Positions 39,901 through 53,300 are shown, numbered from the stretch's first letter. The stretch: DNA of 64,000 nt from Gliomastix tumulicola (GCA_001599755.1 BCHX01000004.1:1302001-1366000), one strand, 5' to 3'. Translations and numbers: made by a program. Notes: generated from the sequence alone by a model not told the origin.

Positions 39901-41334
39901 TTTTAAACTACTAGTAGAACTAAAAAAAAGCTATTTCTATATAAAAGAAGTTATATTCCTTAATTATATTATTAAATTAAGAGAAATTATAATAAAATTA
40001 GCTAAAATAGCTACTATTTAAGAATAGAAGGCTTTAACCTTAGTTAAGGAGATTTAATTATTTATTAAACTTATAAATTACTATAAATAATTTATTAAAG
40101 AATTTAGTAAAATTACTATATTAATAATATTAGTAACTTAAAAAGATAAAGAATTTACTTAAATACTAAAATATTAAAAAGTATTTAATTAAATTAAGAA
40201 TACTATTATATAAGAACTAGTACTAGCTATATTTAACTTAAATAAACTAGTTAAGCTAGAAATTAATACCTTTAACTTTATTATAGTAAGTATAATAAGA
40301 TAATAAAATAACTAAGGATAATTATAACTAGTAGTCTTCTTTTTATAAAAGCTATATAAACTAGAGCTTAATTACTCTATTTATAATAAGGAATTTATAG
40401 TAATAATTATAAGCTTTAAAGAATTTTAATATTACTTATATAGTAGTAAATACTAAATTATTATTTATATTAACTATAAAAATATTATATTCTTTATAAT
40501 TATATAAAAACTTAATAAATACTAAAATAAATATACTAAAATACTTATAGAATTTAACTTTAAAATAATTTATTATAAAGGATTAGAGAATAGAAGAGCT
40601 AATACCCTTAGCTAAAGGTTTAACTATAATAATAAGTAACTAGTTATTTAGGGATAAATCTTACACCTAAATAATAAAGAAGCACTAAAATAAATAAAGC
40701 TTAAAATACTATATTATATTAAGCTTAATAAGGAATACTATAATTAAATTATCTAGTAGGTAAAGGAATACCTAGGAGGAGTACTAAATAAATATTCTAT
40801 AGAAAATACTAAAGTACCCCTTATAGAGGATAATAAAGGAAAAAGCAGGATATAAATACTTAAACCCCTATAATAAAAAATTATCTAGTATATTTATAGT
40901 TAATTAACTAGTAAATACTAAGGGATTTAATAAATTTATAAATAAGTGTAATAGAACTATTAATATAAGGGACTAAAGAATAATATCTAGAAAACTATTT
41001 AAATATATTATAAATATAATCTTATTAAAGCTATATAATATAAGCTATATAAATACTTATAACTATTACTAGTACCTATATAATTATAGGGATTAATTAC
41101 TTTTAACTATATTATTAAGCTACCTATATCTAAGGAACTAGAATTAAAAGAAACCTATAATAATATATTAATAGTTATTAATAAATTAACTAAGTATAAA
41201 TATTTTATTTTATATAAAGAATTAAGTAATATAGCTATACTTATATATTATTTCCTATAAGTTATAGTAGCTAATTATAAATTACCTAATAAGATTATCT
41301 TAAATAGAGGAATAATATTTACCTTTAAGTTCTA
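36908..41334 (+). pseudogene. E4 gag-pol remnant, first part (zinc knuckle to integrase core)
   Basis: A C-x2-C-x4-H-x4-C knuckle is present with correct spacing at 36908-36949, but every Cys and the His now read as Tyr (TAC/TAT). The protease motif at 38660-38680 has Asn in place of Asp. RT begins around 39430, where IIFIKKKNSKLYLVVNY is readable, and its catalytic core at 39818-39841 reads YLNNILIF. RNase H shows ELNYSIYNKEF near 40360. The integrase shows ELKETYNNILIVINKLTKY near 41145 and NRGIIFTFKF up to 41334, where E3 is inserted. Stop codons occur throughout. All changes are those expected from C-to-T in CpA/CpG on either strand. No function remains. Confidence 0.88.
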
Positions 41335-41339
41335 GTAAG

Positions 41340-41753
41340 TGTGACGATTAGGCTTTTAACAGCTATAGGGTAAATGAAAGAAGAGTGGGGTTCTAAACAA
41401 GTGGGGCTTATTCATAGGATTAGTAAGGTGTCTATACTAAGTAGTATAATTATAGTTTAAGTGTAAGACTTAAGTGTTAATAGACTAGGAGAGTATTATA
41501 GTAAATAACTTTATTAATAGCTAGAACTATTTATATACTAGCTAGGTAATAACTATAGTGTATATATATATACTTAATTACTAGTGTAGTGAGTAATTAG
41601 GGATTTAATTATTCTAGGATTACTATAATTAGAGAATAATTATAGGCTTAATTACTTAGGTCTTAAGTAATTATATTATAATTAGAAGGAAAAAGTGGGG
41701 TATATATAATAGGCTTAGCCTCCCTATAAGTAGCTAAGTATTAAGTTATAATA
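41340..41753 (-). repeat. E3 3' LTR (left copy)
   Basis: 414 bp, starting TGTGACGATTAGG. The first about 100 bp keep TpG and CpA (TTTTAACAGC, AAACAAGTGGGG), and the rest is RIPped. Confidence 0.92.
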
Positions 41754-44700
41754 TAATACCCCTCCTTCTATAATTTTTATCTTAAAATTATTTATAAGTG
41801 TTATCCCCTCTATTTACTATATTTTATAGGTTTTTCTTTCTTTATATATTTCTTCCTTTATTATATCTAGTTATATTACTAAGTATATATAGCCTTAATC
41901 TATAAATACTAAAGAATAAAAAATCCACCTTTTAGAATTAATTCTTACTAATTCTTTAGAAATACCTTTATATTCTAGTTATTAGTTTTATAGCCTAGCT
42001 TCTTACTAGGTATTATATAGTAATTTATCTTAGTGCACTAAATACATGTATTTAGGTTATATGTCTTATAATATTATTAGTCCCTCTATAGTGTAATTAT
42101 ATAATATCTCCTCCTAATATTAAAAGTTAGAGGATAAGTTAGAAAAGTTAAAAGAAGAGCTTATTACTATATAATAGAAGATTCTTTACCTATAAAAATA
42201 GAAGAAGCTATAGTTTAAGAAGATAATATATACTATTTCTTATAGTTTAAATAATATAGAAGAATTAAAGTAGGTTAAGTGTAAGGAGGCTAAATAGGAG
42301 GCCTCTTATTAGTATAAGGCTAATATAATAGGTTAGCCTATAGGTTACTCCTCTACTAAAGGTCTTATTTTAGAGGGCTTTAAGTAGGATTAGGCGGAGT
42401 ATTTTAGTTTAATACCACTAGAGCTAGTATTAATAGGGGATTTTAATATTACTATATTATCTTATAGAAATTCTTTAGGAGGTGCTAGGACTTCTTTAAA
42501 TACCTAGTAGGTTCCTATATATTATTTTCTTTATTATATCTCTTTTATTTAATTAAATACTTAACTTCTCTATTAATTCTTTTCTTATTATAAATAGCTT
42601 TAACTTTATAGTCTTCTTTATAGACCTTAATATTAAGTTATAGTATAATAATAATAGTATCCTTAGGTGTTAGTTTAAGTAGTGAAATATAAAAAATTAA
42701 ATATATATATATTTCTTCTAGTAATAAGAGTTTATAGTTAAATATTAAGATTTTCTTCTTAATTTAAAATAGTTTAAGCTTTTTATAATTTAGCTTATTA
42801 CTTAGGTATATTATCTCTATTTCTCTATATAGTAGGTAGACTATATCTCCCTCCTTAAGGTTTAGTCCCTTAAGCTTATTCTAGTTATAGTATTTAAATA
42901 TTTATTTATAAATAAATTCTAATTATTTTCTTATTTCTTTATAAAGTATCTATAATTACTTTATAGTAAGGATTACTTTTTTTATAAGTAGTTCTTCTTA
43001 GGGTATTTTATTAATTTCTAGCTTAAATTTATAATTAGTATAGAATAGTAATATTTATATTAACTCTTAGTATATTAAGTTATAGGTAAATTAGGCTTAT
43101 AGTAGTATTTCTACCTAATTATCTTAGTTATAATTAATATAGTATTATAAATACTATTTAAGTATTTAATTAAGTTATTCTATTTATCTATTTATTTATA
43201 GATATTATACTATACTTAACTTATAATTAATATTAAGTTATACTATAAGTGCTTACTAAAACTTAGAAGTAAATATTATTCCTTTATTTAAGATAATTTT
43301 ATTAAGTAGTCTATAGTTAACTATTATAACTTTAAGAAAATAGTATATAAGTATAGCTATATTACTTAATTCTTTATATAGGATAAAGTATTTATACTTA
43401 ATAAGTCTATTAATAACTACTAATATATTATTATAGATTTCTTCTAATTCTAGTTCCTTAGACTTAGGTAGCTTAATAATATAGTTAAAGGTAATTAATC
43501 CCTATAATTATATAAATACTAATAGTAATTATAGGTGTCTATATAGTTTATATTATATTACCTTAGTGAGGTTATATTTATAGTATATTTTAATAGTCCT
43601 CTAGATATTATTCTTTAATCCCTTATACTAATAGTTTTATTATATTTATTTATAGGTATATTAAATCCCTTAATATCTACTAGTTAATTAATTATAAATA
43701 TATTAAATAATCTTTTATTATAGGGGTTTAAGTATCTATATTTTACTTTTCCCTTTATTATCCTTTATAAGAGGTACTTTAGTATTTTCTATAGAGTATT
43801 TACCTAGTACTTCTCCTAGGTGCTCCTTTACTTATTAAATAATCTAATTATAATATTCCTTATTAGGCTTAATATAATAGAGTATTCTAAGCTTTATTTA
43901 TTTTAATACTCCTTTATTATTTAAGTGTAAGATTTATCCTTAAATAATAAGTTATCTATTATTATAGTTAGGTTATTAGCTTAGGGTATTAGCTCTACTA
44001 TTCTTTAATTCTTTATAATAAACTATCTTAAAGTTAAATTCTACTAAAGTTTCTATATATTTATTTTAGTATTTATTAAGTTTCTATATAATTATAAAGA
44101 ATATAATATTCTTATAATTAATATATATAATAGTTTAATATTTACTACTATATAAATAGTATTAAAATTCTTTAAAACTTATAACTATTACTATAAATTC
44201 CTTATTATAAATAAAGTAATTAAGCTCTAGTTTATATAGCTTTTATAAAAAGAAGACTACTAATTATAATTATCCTTAGTTATTTTATTATCTTATTATA
44301 CTTATTATAGTAAAGTTAAATATATTAGTTTCTAGCTTAACTAGTTTATTTAGGTTAAATATAGCTAGTACTAGTTCTTTAGTAATAGTATTTTTAATTT
44401 ACTTAAAGACCTTTTAATACTCTAGTATCTATATAAAGTGCTTATCCTTCTAAGTTACTAATATTATTAGTATAGTAATCTTACTAAATCCCTTAATAAA
44501 TTATTTATAGTAGTTTATAAGTCTAATAAATAATTAAATCTCTTTAACTAAAGTAAAAGCCTTTTATTTATAAATAGTAGTTATCTTAGCTAGTTTTATT
44601 ATAATTTCTCCTAATTAAATAATATAACTAAGAAATATAACTTCTTTTATATAGAACTAGCTCTTTTTTAGTTTTACTAGTAGATTAAAATCTTATAAGG

Positions 44701-47700
44701 TATTTAAGACTTTATAAATATATTTCTTATATTCTTCTTTATTATTTAAGAAAATTAAAATATTATTAAGGTAAACTACTATAAATTAATTAAGATACTT
44801 ATAGAGTATATAATTAATTATTTATTAGAAAGTAGCTAGTATATTTATAAGGCTAAATAGTATAACTATATATTTATAGAGACTTTATTTAGTCTAAAAT
44901 ATAATTTTCTATTTATCTCCTTCCTTAACTTTAATAAGGTTATAAGCTCCTTTAAGGTTAAGTATTATAAAGATCTACTTACCTATAAGTTAGTCCCTTA
45001 ACTTATTAATAAGAGGTAATAGTATTTAATCTTTCTTTATAATTATATTTAGCCTATAGTAATTAACTATAAAGTATAGCTTACTATTCTTCTTCTTAAT
45101 AAATATAATAGGGTATTCTACTATAAATATTAAAGGTTAAATATATTCTTTTTTTAGTATTTTATCTAGGTATTTATTTAATACTTTTATTTCTTCTAGT
45201 ATAAGATTATAGATTTTATAGAATATAGGGTTAATTCTATTAATAAGGTTAATTATATAGTTCTATTTAATATATTTTAATAGGCTTATTAGTAGCTAAT
45301 CCTTAAATAGATTCTTATAAATCTAATATTTAAATAAAATATTCTTTATTTTATCTTAGGGCTATTTCTTAGGTTTTTAGTTATTAGTAATTTATACTAA
45401 ATATACTTCTTTTATATAAAAGTATAGTTTCCCTAGGATATATTATTTTATTTTTCTTTTAGGTTATAATACTATTAAGACTATTACTAGGTTATCCTTT
45501 TTCTTTATATATTACTAGAGTATATATTAAATTACTTATTTTTCTTAATAATTAACTTTCTTTAGTTAATTTATTTTAAGTTTAAATTTAGTATCTTCTA
45601 GTATCTTATTAATAGGTAAGCCTATAGTGTTCTACTATTATAATTAGCCTTACTCCTAGTTAATATTAGGGTTTTCACTTTATAACTATAGAAACCCTAG
45701 TATTAAATTATAGCTCTATATTAGTATAATATTAAAGTTTACTATAGTATTATATCTTAAGATACTAATAGTAAGTTAATTAGTTTCCCTATTAATAACT
45801 CTATTATTATATAATACTAGTTATTCTTTAATATTAAGGAGTAAGTATAGCTTTAACTTTACACTCTATAGTAAGCTATATTAGTTTACTACTATTATAG
45901 TAATATAGTTATTTATTACTCTATTATCTATAAGTGTATTTAAGTAATATCCCTATATTTAGACTTCTAAGGTTAACTTCTCTACTATTACCTATATAGT
46001 TGCCTCTATTCTATATAGGTCCCTTAGGTCTTTTTAATTAGTTACTTTATCTATTAATATATCCTAGATAAGTTATATTATTTATATAAGTATTTTATTA
46101 ATAATATACTTTTATTAATATACCCCTAGTATTCCATAGTACTTAGCTTTAATCTTATAGTACTATTATTACTATTAGGGTATTTCTCTTTTAGTATTAT
46201 AGTTAAAACTATTATATTCTAATTATTAGGCTTATTCCTTTATTTCCTTTAGGTTAATACCTAGGTAGTAGGTTTTATAAGTATAAAGTCCTTTATAAAG
46301 TTATTCTATAGTTTATAGTTTATTATTATTAGTAATAAAGTATACCTTACACTTTTATTTTTTATTATTATATTAGTACTTATTAATATAGGTTTATTAT
46401 ATTATATTAACCTTCTATTACTATCTAGGATCTTTTTCTTAATTTTCTTTATTAAATCTATTATAAATTATCTCTTATAGTTATATTTAGGTTTAGCTTT
46501 ATAGTATATAGTGTAAGTATATCTTATATAGAATAAGTATTTAAAGGAACTTATTAGCTTATACCTATACTTTTCTTTTTACTTCCTTTATATACCTAGT
46601 GTCCTTCTAGAGGTACCACTAACTAATTTTATTATTATTATAAACTTTATAGTTATAATTATTATAATTTATTAGTAATAGGTCTTCCTAGCACTCTCCT
46701 TAGAACTTGAGCTATATTATATACTCTATAGGTTAGTTATAAACTTAAAACCCTCCTAGTTTATTCCACTAGTATAGGTTTAAGTAGGTCTATCTTCCAC
46801 ACATAGGGTAGGCTTTATTCTTAGCTTTTTCCTCTATATAGTCCTCATAGGTGTAGTTATAGCAGGAGATCTATAAGAGTTCACTATAATCTTTATAGTC
46901 TATATTAATTACTTTATAATCTCTAAATTCTCCCTTTAGGATTAGTTCTTCTTTAACTATTTATATAAGTTTAATAGCTTAAATCTTAATAATTATATCT
47001 TTTCCTATAAGTATTAGGTTATACCTTTTATCTAGGTTATTATAGTTATATATATTATTATTTTCTTAGTAGAACCTTTATATAAGGTCTTAGTATTTCT
47101 CTTTAGTAACTAAGGTGGTTTTATACTCTATATTATATTCTAGGTTTTAAAGATATTTATCTTTATATTTCTATATACTAATCTCTCTTAGGTACTATTT
47201 ACTTATCTTCTTTATATCTTTATAGGTAGTATATTTATAATTAAAATACTTAACCTATAGAAGTATATTATACTTTAAGGTTAATTTAATAATTATAGGT
47301 TTTATTACTATTCTAGTTAAGGTGTTAGGTTTCTCTATTATATTAACTTCCTTATATTTTTCTATAATACTAACCTTATAGGTTCCTCTATTCTTTCTTA
47401 GAGAGTGGTATTCCTATTAATAGTATTCTTTCTTATTATAGTTATAATAAGTTATATTTTTCTTATTATACTTAGGTCTTCTATATTTAATAGTATTAAG
47501 CTCTATTAATCCTATATAGCCTTAGTTACTATAGGTAGTACTATTAAGGTTTTAGCGCTATATATTTCTATTATTTTATTACTTTTTTCCTTAGTTAGGG
47601 GTATAGTATAATTCACTCTTTTAACTACACTTTAAGTATTACTAGTAGAGTTAATTATTAATCTTAATTATTATTATAATATATTTAGAGAATTTATTTA

Positions 47701-48370
47701 GTCTCTTTATCTTATAGAGTTTATCCTTAATATCCTCCTTAAGTCTATTATATATAACTATTATTAAGGGGTTATTATCCTAATTAGTAATTAATATAAT
47801 TTATTAGAGTTTAATAATATAATTACTAGTTAATCTAGTTTAATATAAGTATATAAGTCTCTACTCTACCTATTAGACCTTATTTATTATTCTAAAGGTA
47901 GACTTAATAGCCTTTTTAAATTCTATATAGTTATTAAAGATATTATTAGTTTTATCCTATTAATTATCTTTTTTATTATTAAAGTAATTATACATCTTAG
48001 GTTTAAATTAAGTAAGGGTAATACTAGTAAGGTACCTACCTATATATATAACTTTAACCTTAGGTTATCCTAAATAATTAGGGTAGAAATTATATAAAGC
48101 TTATAACTAGGTTAAAAACCCTTAAAGCTTACTAGGTATACTATTAAACTTCTTAAGGTCTTTTAGTTTAAGTATCTCACTAGTGTCCTTCTATTAATAC
48201 TATATTATAAGGATTTAGGCCTTATTAAGTTATTATTATAGTTTAGTGTTAGTAGGCTTAGTTAAAGCTAGGTTAGTTAATACTTAAGGAGTTAGGGCTT
48301 AGGGTACTATAGTATTAAATATTACTTAGTGTATAGATATAGTATTAGTCCTAAATAAAAGCTATTAATA

Positions 48371-48784
48371 TATAATAATTAGGCTTCTAATAGTTATAAG
48401 GTAGATGAAAGAAGAGTGGGGTTCCAAATAAGTGGGGCTTATTTATAGGATTAGTAGGGTGTTTATACTAAGTAGTATAGTTATAGTTTAAGTGTAAGAC
48501 TTAGGTGTTAATAAACTAAGAGAGTATTATAGTAAATAACCTTATTAATAGCTAGGACTATCTATATACTAGCTAGGTAATAACTATAGTATATATATAT
48601 ATATCTAATTACTAGTGTAGTAAGTAATTAAGGACTTAATTATTCTAGGATTACTATAGTTAGGGAATAATTATAAGCTTAATTACTTAGGTCTTAAGTA
48701 ATTATATTATAATTAGAAGGAAAAAGTGGGGTACATGTAATAGGCTTAGCCTCCCCGTGGGTGGCTAAGTGTTAGGTTATAATA
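48371..48784 (-). repeat. E3 5' LTR (right copy)
   Basis: 414 bp. The outer 64 bp (GGTACATGTAATAGG, CTCCCCGTGGGTGGC) are nearly unmutated, and the inner end is fully RIPped (TATAATAATTAGG against TGTGACGATTAGG). Confidence 0.92.
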
Positions 48785-49550
48785 GTAAGTACTTATAGTG
48801 TAACTTAGTATTAATTATAAATTAAGTATAGTATAACACTTATAAATAAATAGGTAGATAAATAACTTAATTAAATACTTAAATAATATCTATAATACTA
48901 TATTAACTATAAATAGGATAATTAAGTAAAGAGACTACTATAAGCCTAATTCACCTATAACTTAATATACTAGGAGTTAATAAAAATATTACTATTTTAT
49001 ATTAATTATAAATTTAAGCTAGAGGTTAATAAAACACCCTAAGAAGAACTACTTATAGAAAAAGTAATCCTTATTATAGACTAGTTATAAGTACTCTATA
49101 AAGAAATAAAAAAGTAATTAAAATTTATCTATAAATAAATATTTAAATACTATAATTAGACTAGGATTAAGGGACTAAACCTCTAGGAGGGAGATATAGT
49201 TTACCTACTATATAAAGGAATAGAAATAATATAGCCTAGTAGTAAGCTAAACTATAAAAAACTTAAACTATTTAAAATTAAAAAGAAAATTTTAATATTT
49301 AACTATAAACTTTTATTACTAATAGAGATATATATATATTTTATTTTTTATATTTTACTTTTAAAACTAGTACTTAAGAATACTATTATTATTATATTAT
49401 AACTTAATATTAAAGTCTATAAAGAAGACTATAAACTAGAAAAAATTATTAATAAAAAATAAATTAATAGGGAAGTTAAGTACTTAGTTAAGTGGAAAGA
49501 ATATAATAATAAAGATAATATATAGGAACTTATTAAATACCTAAGGAAGT
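48785..49550 (+). pseudogene. E4 integrase C-terminal part and chromodomain remnant
   Basis: Directly after the second GTAAG the frame resumes with an integrase stretch containing KYSITLINK, a stop, VDK, a stop and LN. It is the region after the third catalytic block of gypsy integrases. Near 49440-49550 VKYLVKWKEYNNKDNI is readable, a chromodomain with its conserved YLVKWKGY-like strand. Chromodomains steer integration to modified histones in intact chromoviruses. Several stops interrupt the frame. Confidence 0.82.
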
Positions 49551-50282
49551 CCTAGCATCTCCTAAGGAACTTCTATAAGATAATATAGTAGTATTAAAAT
49601 CCTTTATTAATATAGGCTTTAGTAGTATTAACCTAAAATACTCTACCTAGTCTTAATTAAAACTATCTAGAATTAACCCCTTAATAGAGGAGTAACTAGC
49701 AGCTTAACTAGCTACCTTAGCCTTATACTAATAAGAGGCCTCCTATTTAGCCTCCTTATACTTAACCTATTTTAATTCTTTCACGCTATTTAAACCCTAA
49801 GATATAGCTTATATTATCTTTTTAAACTATAGCTTCTTTTACTTATATAAATAAAGGATCTTTTATTATATAGCTACTAGCTCCTCCTTTAACTTTTCTA
49901 GTTTATCCTTAAGCTTATAGTGCTATAAGGAGATATTCTATAACTATATTATAGAAGGACTAGTAATATTATAAGATAATTACCCTAAATATATATACTT
50001 AGTGTACTAAGATAAGTTACTATAAGACACCTAGTATAAGGAGAGACCTTAGGACTAATAATTTAAATATAAAGGTATTTTAAAAGGATTTATAAGGATT
50101 AACTTAAGAAGGTGAATTTTCTATTCTTTAATACTTATTAATTAAGGCTATATATACTTAGTAATATAATTTAATATAATAAAGGAAGAATATAGAAAGG
50201 ATAACTTATAATAATATAGAAAATAGGGGGTATAGTACTTATAAATAATTTTAGAATAAAAATTATAGAAGGAGGGGTATTA

Positions 50283-50701
50283 TATTATAACCTAATACTT
50301 AGCCTCCTCTTATCTAGTTAAGCTTATTATATATACTTTACTATTTTCCTCTAATTATAAGATAATTATTTAAGGTATTAATAATTACTCCTATAATTAT
50401 TTAGTAATTATAGTAATCCCCTTACTATTACCTTCCTAATTACTAGTAGCACCTAGTAATTACCCTTATATATATACTATAGTTATTACCTAATTAATAT
50501 ATAAATAGTCTTAGCTATTAATAAGGTTATTTATTATAATACTCACTTTATTTATTTATTTAACACCTAAGTCTTACACCTAAGCTATAACTATTACTAC
50601 CTAGTATAGATACTCTACTAATTCTATGAACAAGCCCCGCTTATTTAGAACCCCACTCTTCTATTAATTACCCTATAGCTACTAGAAGCCTATTTATTAT
50701 A
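50283..50701 (+). repeat. E4 3' LTR
   Basis: 419 bp. The preceding bases (AGAAGGAGGGGTATTA, 50266-50282) are the polypurine tract. The region around 50560-50660 (ACACCTAAGTCTTACACC, ACAAGCCCCGC) is less mutated than the rest. Confidence 0.9.
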
Positions 50702-50706
50702 AATTA

Positions 50707-53300
50707 CCTTTTATTATTAAAAGGCTTTTATATTCTTCACTTAGTATTTTTTATTACTTAATTAAACTTAATAACTATAATACTTACCTTATATTTAATA
50801 AGATTATTAAGCTTAAGTAGGTTATTTACTAGGTAGAAGATAATTAAGTTAACTTTTATAATATATTTACTAGCTTATAAATTTAATATCCCTTTATTAA
50901 ATATTAATACCTTTTTATAATTTAAGTTTAAGCTATAATTAGTATTTATAAAGTTAACTTCTTTAATAATACTTTATATATTTACTTAATTAATACTACT
51001 ATTTATAAGTATAATATAAAGTATTTAAAATATCTTTAATTTACTTACCTTTATATTACTTTATATAATAATTTACTTTATATATATAATATAAAGTCTT
51101 TAAATACTAGTAATTTTTATTATATTTTATATTTTTATATTAATATATATATTATATTAACTAAAAACCTTTAAATTATTATTAGCTTTATTAATAATAT
51201 TCTTAGTATTATTTATAATATTTCTTAGGCTTTTAATATTAAAAATCCCTAATAGATTACTTTAGCTATATTATAATTTAATTTAATAAGTATAAGAGCT
51301 TTATTTTCTATAAAAACCTTATTTTTATTAAAGTTATATTTATCTTTTATTCCTTATATAACTTTATAAAAGAAAATTAAGTTTATACTTATATATAGTA
51401 TAAAGCGGGCACGCTTAACTTAATGAATAACACTATTTTTAGACTTAGAAGAATTTAGTGCTTCTAGGCCTAGGCCTAGAAGAACCTAAGAGCTAAATAG
51501 CTCTTATAGACCTATATAAAACACTTCATAGTATCTTAAGATCTAGCTATAATAATAATATACTCTTTTAACTATATATTAATTATTAAAATCTCTTTAT
51601 TATTATTAAGACCTTATTCTTATAAGCCCTTTACTAGCTAAGATATTACTATATCTTTTTTAAGCACCTTTTTACTTTATCTTTATTAAATTTCTTACTT
51701 ATTTTTAGAGATATAACCTTAAGATTTTATATACTACTAGATTTAATCTTTCTCTATCTATATATTAAATTTTATTTAAAATAAACCTATTTTAGTGAAG
51801 TTAGGCTATAGTGTATTTTATTAAAATAGATAGAATCACCTAGGTATAGTGGACTAATATTCCCCCTTCTTAATAGTTTCCTCTTATAATAGTTTATATA
51901 ATTACTATTTATAAGTTTTAAAGTATTATATTAAATTATATTATTATAAATATCTCCCTTTATAACTTTATATAAAATTTTATTTATATTATAGTTTTAT
52001 ATATAAAGAGGCTTAAAGGTATTATATTTAATACTATATTTAATCTCCTTAATTTATATATTTAAAAGCCCTTTAATAACTATAAGAATAATTAAGCCTA
52101 CTATACTTTATAGCTACTTCTCCCTATAGTTAAGTAGTAATTATTATTACTTTAATAAGTTAAAAGAAAAAAAAAAGTAAATAGGAAGAAAGAAACCTAA
52201 GGGAAGAAATTAATATACTAAGTAGTAGAAAATAATAAATAAAATAAATATATAATTTATATTTACTTACTATAATACTTACTATAATATTAAGTATTAT
52301 ACTATACTTATTAGTTAAATACCTAATTAATATCTTTTTTTTTAATTAATTTAATATATTACTATTATACCTATAATAAGGTCTTTATAAGAAGGAGCTC
52401 TTTATAGAAATCCCTAGAAGGTAGAGGGTCTAAGGGGGTAAAACCCCCTAATAAAGTGAGAAGTATATAATTAAAGTAATAGTTATTAAAGTAAATAAAG
52501 ACCTTAAGTAGTAAAGCTATACTTATTTTATTAGCTAAGTCTTATTTCCCTATTACTTATAACTAAGTATAATATTTCCTAGTATTATAAGTATATTAAA
52601 AGGTAATTATTAGAAGGTAGTTACTAGGTAAAGGTTAATATAGTAAAATTAAGTTCCTTATTATAATAATAAGTAAATAATTAATATAAGTAGTAGTATA
52701 ATAATTTAAAGACCTAAGTACTCTTTAACTACTATAAAGCTATATATATTATTACCCTTTTAGTATAAGTATTAAACTAAAAAGCTAGTATAAAGCTTTA
52801 TTTATAAATTTATATAATATTTAAATATTAACTTAATATATAAATATTTTTATAATAAATATAATAAAAAACTAATATTTTTACTAGGTTTTTTACTATT
52901 AATAATAAATTAAGCTCTTATAATTAATATAATTATTAAAGTACTTTAATAAACCTTTTAAGAGAATTAAATAGCTCTTTAAAGTTAAGTTTTTACTATT
53001 TAAATTCTTTTTTAAGCCTTTTTAAAGCTTATAAGGTATATACTATAGCTTTTTATATTATTATAGTATTATCTTATAAAATAAAGCTAGANATATAATT
53101 TATATATATAATAACTAGTTAATAATTAAAGTTAAAAATAGCTTTATTTTAAAGTAAAATACTATATATAATAAATTAAGAGCTTAATAAGTTATTTAAA
53201 TAAAGTAACTTTAGATTAATTAATTTAATTAGGTAGAAATTTATCTATTTTTATTAAGGTTAAGGGTTTAAACTATATATAATATTTCTTTTTTTTCCCT
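50707..53300. other. RIPped AT-rich sequence, right arm of the host of E4
   Basis: Continues the sequence interrupted at 35375. It holds the second hairpin repeat (52396-52451), a small GC island at 51404-51431, a CAGTGGAC-like motif written TATAGTGGACTAATATTC at 51845, and one ambiguous base at 53092. There are no ORFs. Composition changes to normal abruptly near 53,300. Confidence 0.5.
52396..52451 (+). repeat. 56-bp direct repeat with hairpin, copy 2
   Basis: Contains a perfect 6-bp stem (AGGGGG/CCCCCT) with loop TAAAA at 52433-52449. It is the partner of 29984-30039, 22.4 kb away in the same orientation. Confidence 0.7.

Larger units (their letters stand above)
41340..48784 (-). mobile_element. 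E3: Ty3/gypsy retrotransposon nested inside E4, opposite orientation, 7.4 kb
   Basis: Bounded by 414-bp LTRs and flanked by GTAAG (41335-41339 and 48785-48789). LTR sequence is the same family as E4 in reverse orientation. RT core at 44750-44773 reads YLNNILIF on the minus strand. E4 integrase similarity stops at the left duplication and resumes directly after the right one, which proves insertion. RIP is heavy inside and lighter at both outer LTR ends. It is the youngest of the nested set. Confidence 0.93.
35376..50701 (+). mobile_element. E4: Ty3/gypsy chromovirus-type retrotransposon interrupted by E3
   Basis: Bounded by 419-bp LTRs and flanked by AATTA (35371-35375 and 50702-50706). Without E3 and its extra duplication the element is about 7.9 kb. 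The plus-strand order of domain remnants is a gag zinc knuckle (36908-36949), aspartic protease (38660-38680), reverse transcriptase (about 39430-39950, core 39818-39841), RNase H (about 40250-40420), integrase (about 40900-41334, continuing at 48790) and chromodomain (about 49440-49550). This order and the integrase-linked chromodomain define a chromovirus. Every frame is broken by stops. Confidence 0.92.

Noticed and set aside
41340..50701. E3/E4 opposite LTRs as one large inverted-repeat DNA transposon
   Set aside because: Each LTR pair has its own target duplication, and domain remnants are gypsy gag-pol, so two nested retrotransposons explain it.
10102..53300. CRISPR-like or tandem arrays in the AT-rich block
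   Set aside because: Repeated words there come from TA-rich low complexity and related LTRs. There is no regular repeat-spacer structure, and the host is a eukaryote.
10102..53300. Mitochondrial or centromeric origin of the AT-rich DNA
   Set aside because: The sequence is explained by LTR elements with target duplications and a CpA-type mutation bias. No mitochondrial genes are visible. A centromere cannot be excluded from sequence alone but has no specific support.
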